Part shown: in pieces, positions 63,019 to 64,000 of the stretch
Numbering within the stretch: position 1 is the stretch's first letter
How the letters are laid out: each line of letters starts with the position of its first letter
NCBI RefSeq assembly: GCF_002216145.1
Contig: NZ_CP022278.1
Coordinates: forward strand, 1,426,001 to 1,490,000
Direction: 5' to 3'
DNA: 64,000 bases
DNA from: Neisseria chenwenguii
GTDB lineage: Bacteria > Pseudomonadota > Gammaproteobacteria > Burkholderiales > Neisseriaceae
Translations under genes and position numbers: made by a program
The notes under the pieces: model-generated
The model's database searches: none
What the model saw: only the letters and a program-made list of their open reading frames with translations
Told to the model about the DNA's origin: nothing

Positions 63019-64000
63019 ATGGGTATCTATCGATGCAAATGCGGCCATTTGGCCGAACACCCCCACCATCAGGGCATGGCCGATATAGCCTGCGCAAAAT
63101 GCGGAACGGCGGTAAAGGTTTATGGCACACTGTTTTTCGTACAGAAACTGCTGGAGCGGTATTTTGCCGTTTACCGCGAATTGCAGTCCTTGAAAGAGGA
63201 AACGCCCGCTGTGTCCGATACGGCACAAACGGAGTCTGCCGGACAGGATTCAGAACAATCCGCTGGTCGGCGTAAACCTGTCGGCCACCGACGTATTGGC
63301 GACTGCGGAGCAGCACGAACCGTTGAAACAATGGTTTGCCAAACAGAATATTTCGCCCGAGTTTGACTTTTCCGCCGTCGACATGAGCGGTTATTTCGAC
63401 GAAGCGGCAGCCGAACTCGGCGGCAAGTTCCACATTACCAAAGATATTTTGGGCCGTATCGGCTGGGCATACCGAAACAACCATACCGGCCTGAACCTGA
63501 ATTTGGACAAAATGTCGCAGCAGGATGCACAGCTTCTGAACAATATGTGCCGCCAGTTTTACAGCCATACCCTGTTTTCCAAATATATCTACCAAAAACA
63601 GGAAAAAATCGTGCGCCTGAGCCTGCAAAACGCCACAGCCATCAAACACTTCTTCAGCGGCGGCTGGCTCGAATGGTTTGCATTGGGGAAAATGCTGGCG
63701 GAAGCCAAACAGCGCGGTAAAAACTACGCCTTTTCATGCGCCCGCGGCGTGAAAGTACGGTTTGCCAACGAAGATTTGCACGAACTGGACGTCGTCTTCA
63801 TGCCTGCGGGCGGACAGCCGATTGTGGTCGAATGCAAATCGGGCGAGTTCAGGCGCGACATCGAAAAATGCGTCCGCCTGAAAAAACGCCTGAATCTGCC
63901 CGACAACCGTTTCGTGATTTTGGCCGCCGATTTGGAAGAATCGCAGGCCGCAGCCTTGGGCAGCATGTACGGCATCACGTTCGTTACCCCGAAAACGCTG
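63019..64000 (+). pseudogene. Zinc-ribbon + PD-(D/E)XK nuclease-like protein, frameshifted, runs off the window
   Basis: The first frame (ATG 63019, stop 63366) begins with a zinc ribbon, YRCKCG and ACAKCG (Cys6, 8, 25, 28), and a helical segment. From about 63200-63245 the protein-like sequence continues in the next frame: NNPLVGVNLSATDVLATAEQ, FHITKDILGRIGWAYRNNHT, GGWLEWFALGKMLAEA, then NEDLHELDVVFM and PIVVECKSGEFRRD, still open at 64000. GGWLE, ELDVV and VECKSG are the Glu, Asp and Glu-x-Lys of a PD-(D/E)XK nuclease, resembling DUF1887/Card1-type nucleases. A single 1-nt shift explains the break. AAAAGGAAAACGTT precedes the ATG. Confidence 0.7.

Overview
The window is chromosomal DNA of a capsulate, non-gonococcal Neisseria, most likely a commensal species. 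The main evidence is the very dense Neisseria DNA uptake sequence (core GCCGTCTGAA, mostly in the AGGCCGTCTGAA form and often as inverted pairs acting as terminators), two dRS3-type repeats, a meningococcal-type capsule locus (ctrABCD, rfbBAC, ctrE/lipA), and a Neisseria-type dcw cluster with PBP2 numbered exactly like gonococcal PenA. I cannot name the species. No phage, plasmid origin, CRISPR array or rRNA was seen.

Layout. 1-17200 is the capsule locus. It holds the 5' part of ctrE (lipA/kpsC), the dTDP-rhamnose genes rfbC, rfbA and rfbB, a truncated galE, an AT-rich synthesis region of three genes (a Stealth phosphotransferase, a GT2+TagF-like+TPR protein, and a very large glycosyltransferase+acyltransferase+deacetylase protein), and then the divergent export operon ctrABCD. 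17200-31800 is mostly housekeeping: acyl-CoA dehydrogenase, parA, rsmG, tyrA, uhpT, a MerR/carboxymuconolactone-decarboxylase pair, a nitric-oxide-response group (nnrS, hemerythrin, nsrR with a palindromic operator) and tonB-exbB-exbD. 32000-37800 has an M61 peptidase and the cbb3 oxidase operon ccoNOQP, whose CcoP carries a C-terminal OmpA-like domain. 37850-40755 is a queuosine-precursor operon (preQ1 riboswitch, queC, a broken DUF1543 gene, queD, DUF1304, queE).

40940-41540 is a cluster of three tiny genes for double-glycine-leader peptides, never annotated by ordinary ORF length cut-offs and the best candidate here for an undescribed secreted-peptide system. 42000-49700 is lysS, murJ, dsbA, a ClC channel and a small thioesterase/thioredoxin operon. 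49740-54220 is a heme-acquisition locus in visible decay: the permease, the ATPase and hutW all carry frameshifts, while the binding protein and HutX are intact. Two tRNAs follow. 54895-61752 is a MidA-type methyltransferase and the start of the dcw cluster (mraZ, rsmH, ftsL, penA/ftsI, murE). The cluster is interrupted after murE by a cassette encoding a NYN/LOTUS protein and a frameshifted zinc-ribbon nuclease. That cassette is bordered by a different DUS dialect (TGCCTGTCTGAA), suggesting it came from another Neisseria lineage.

The heme locus probably depended on TonB-ExbBD for outer-membrane transport. The capsule region supplies synthesis and an ABC exporter in one block. The NO genes and the cbb3 oxidase fit a microaerobic mucosal niche.
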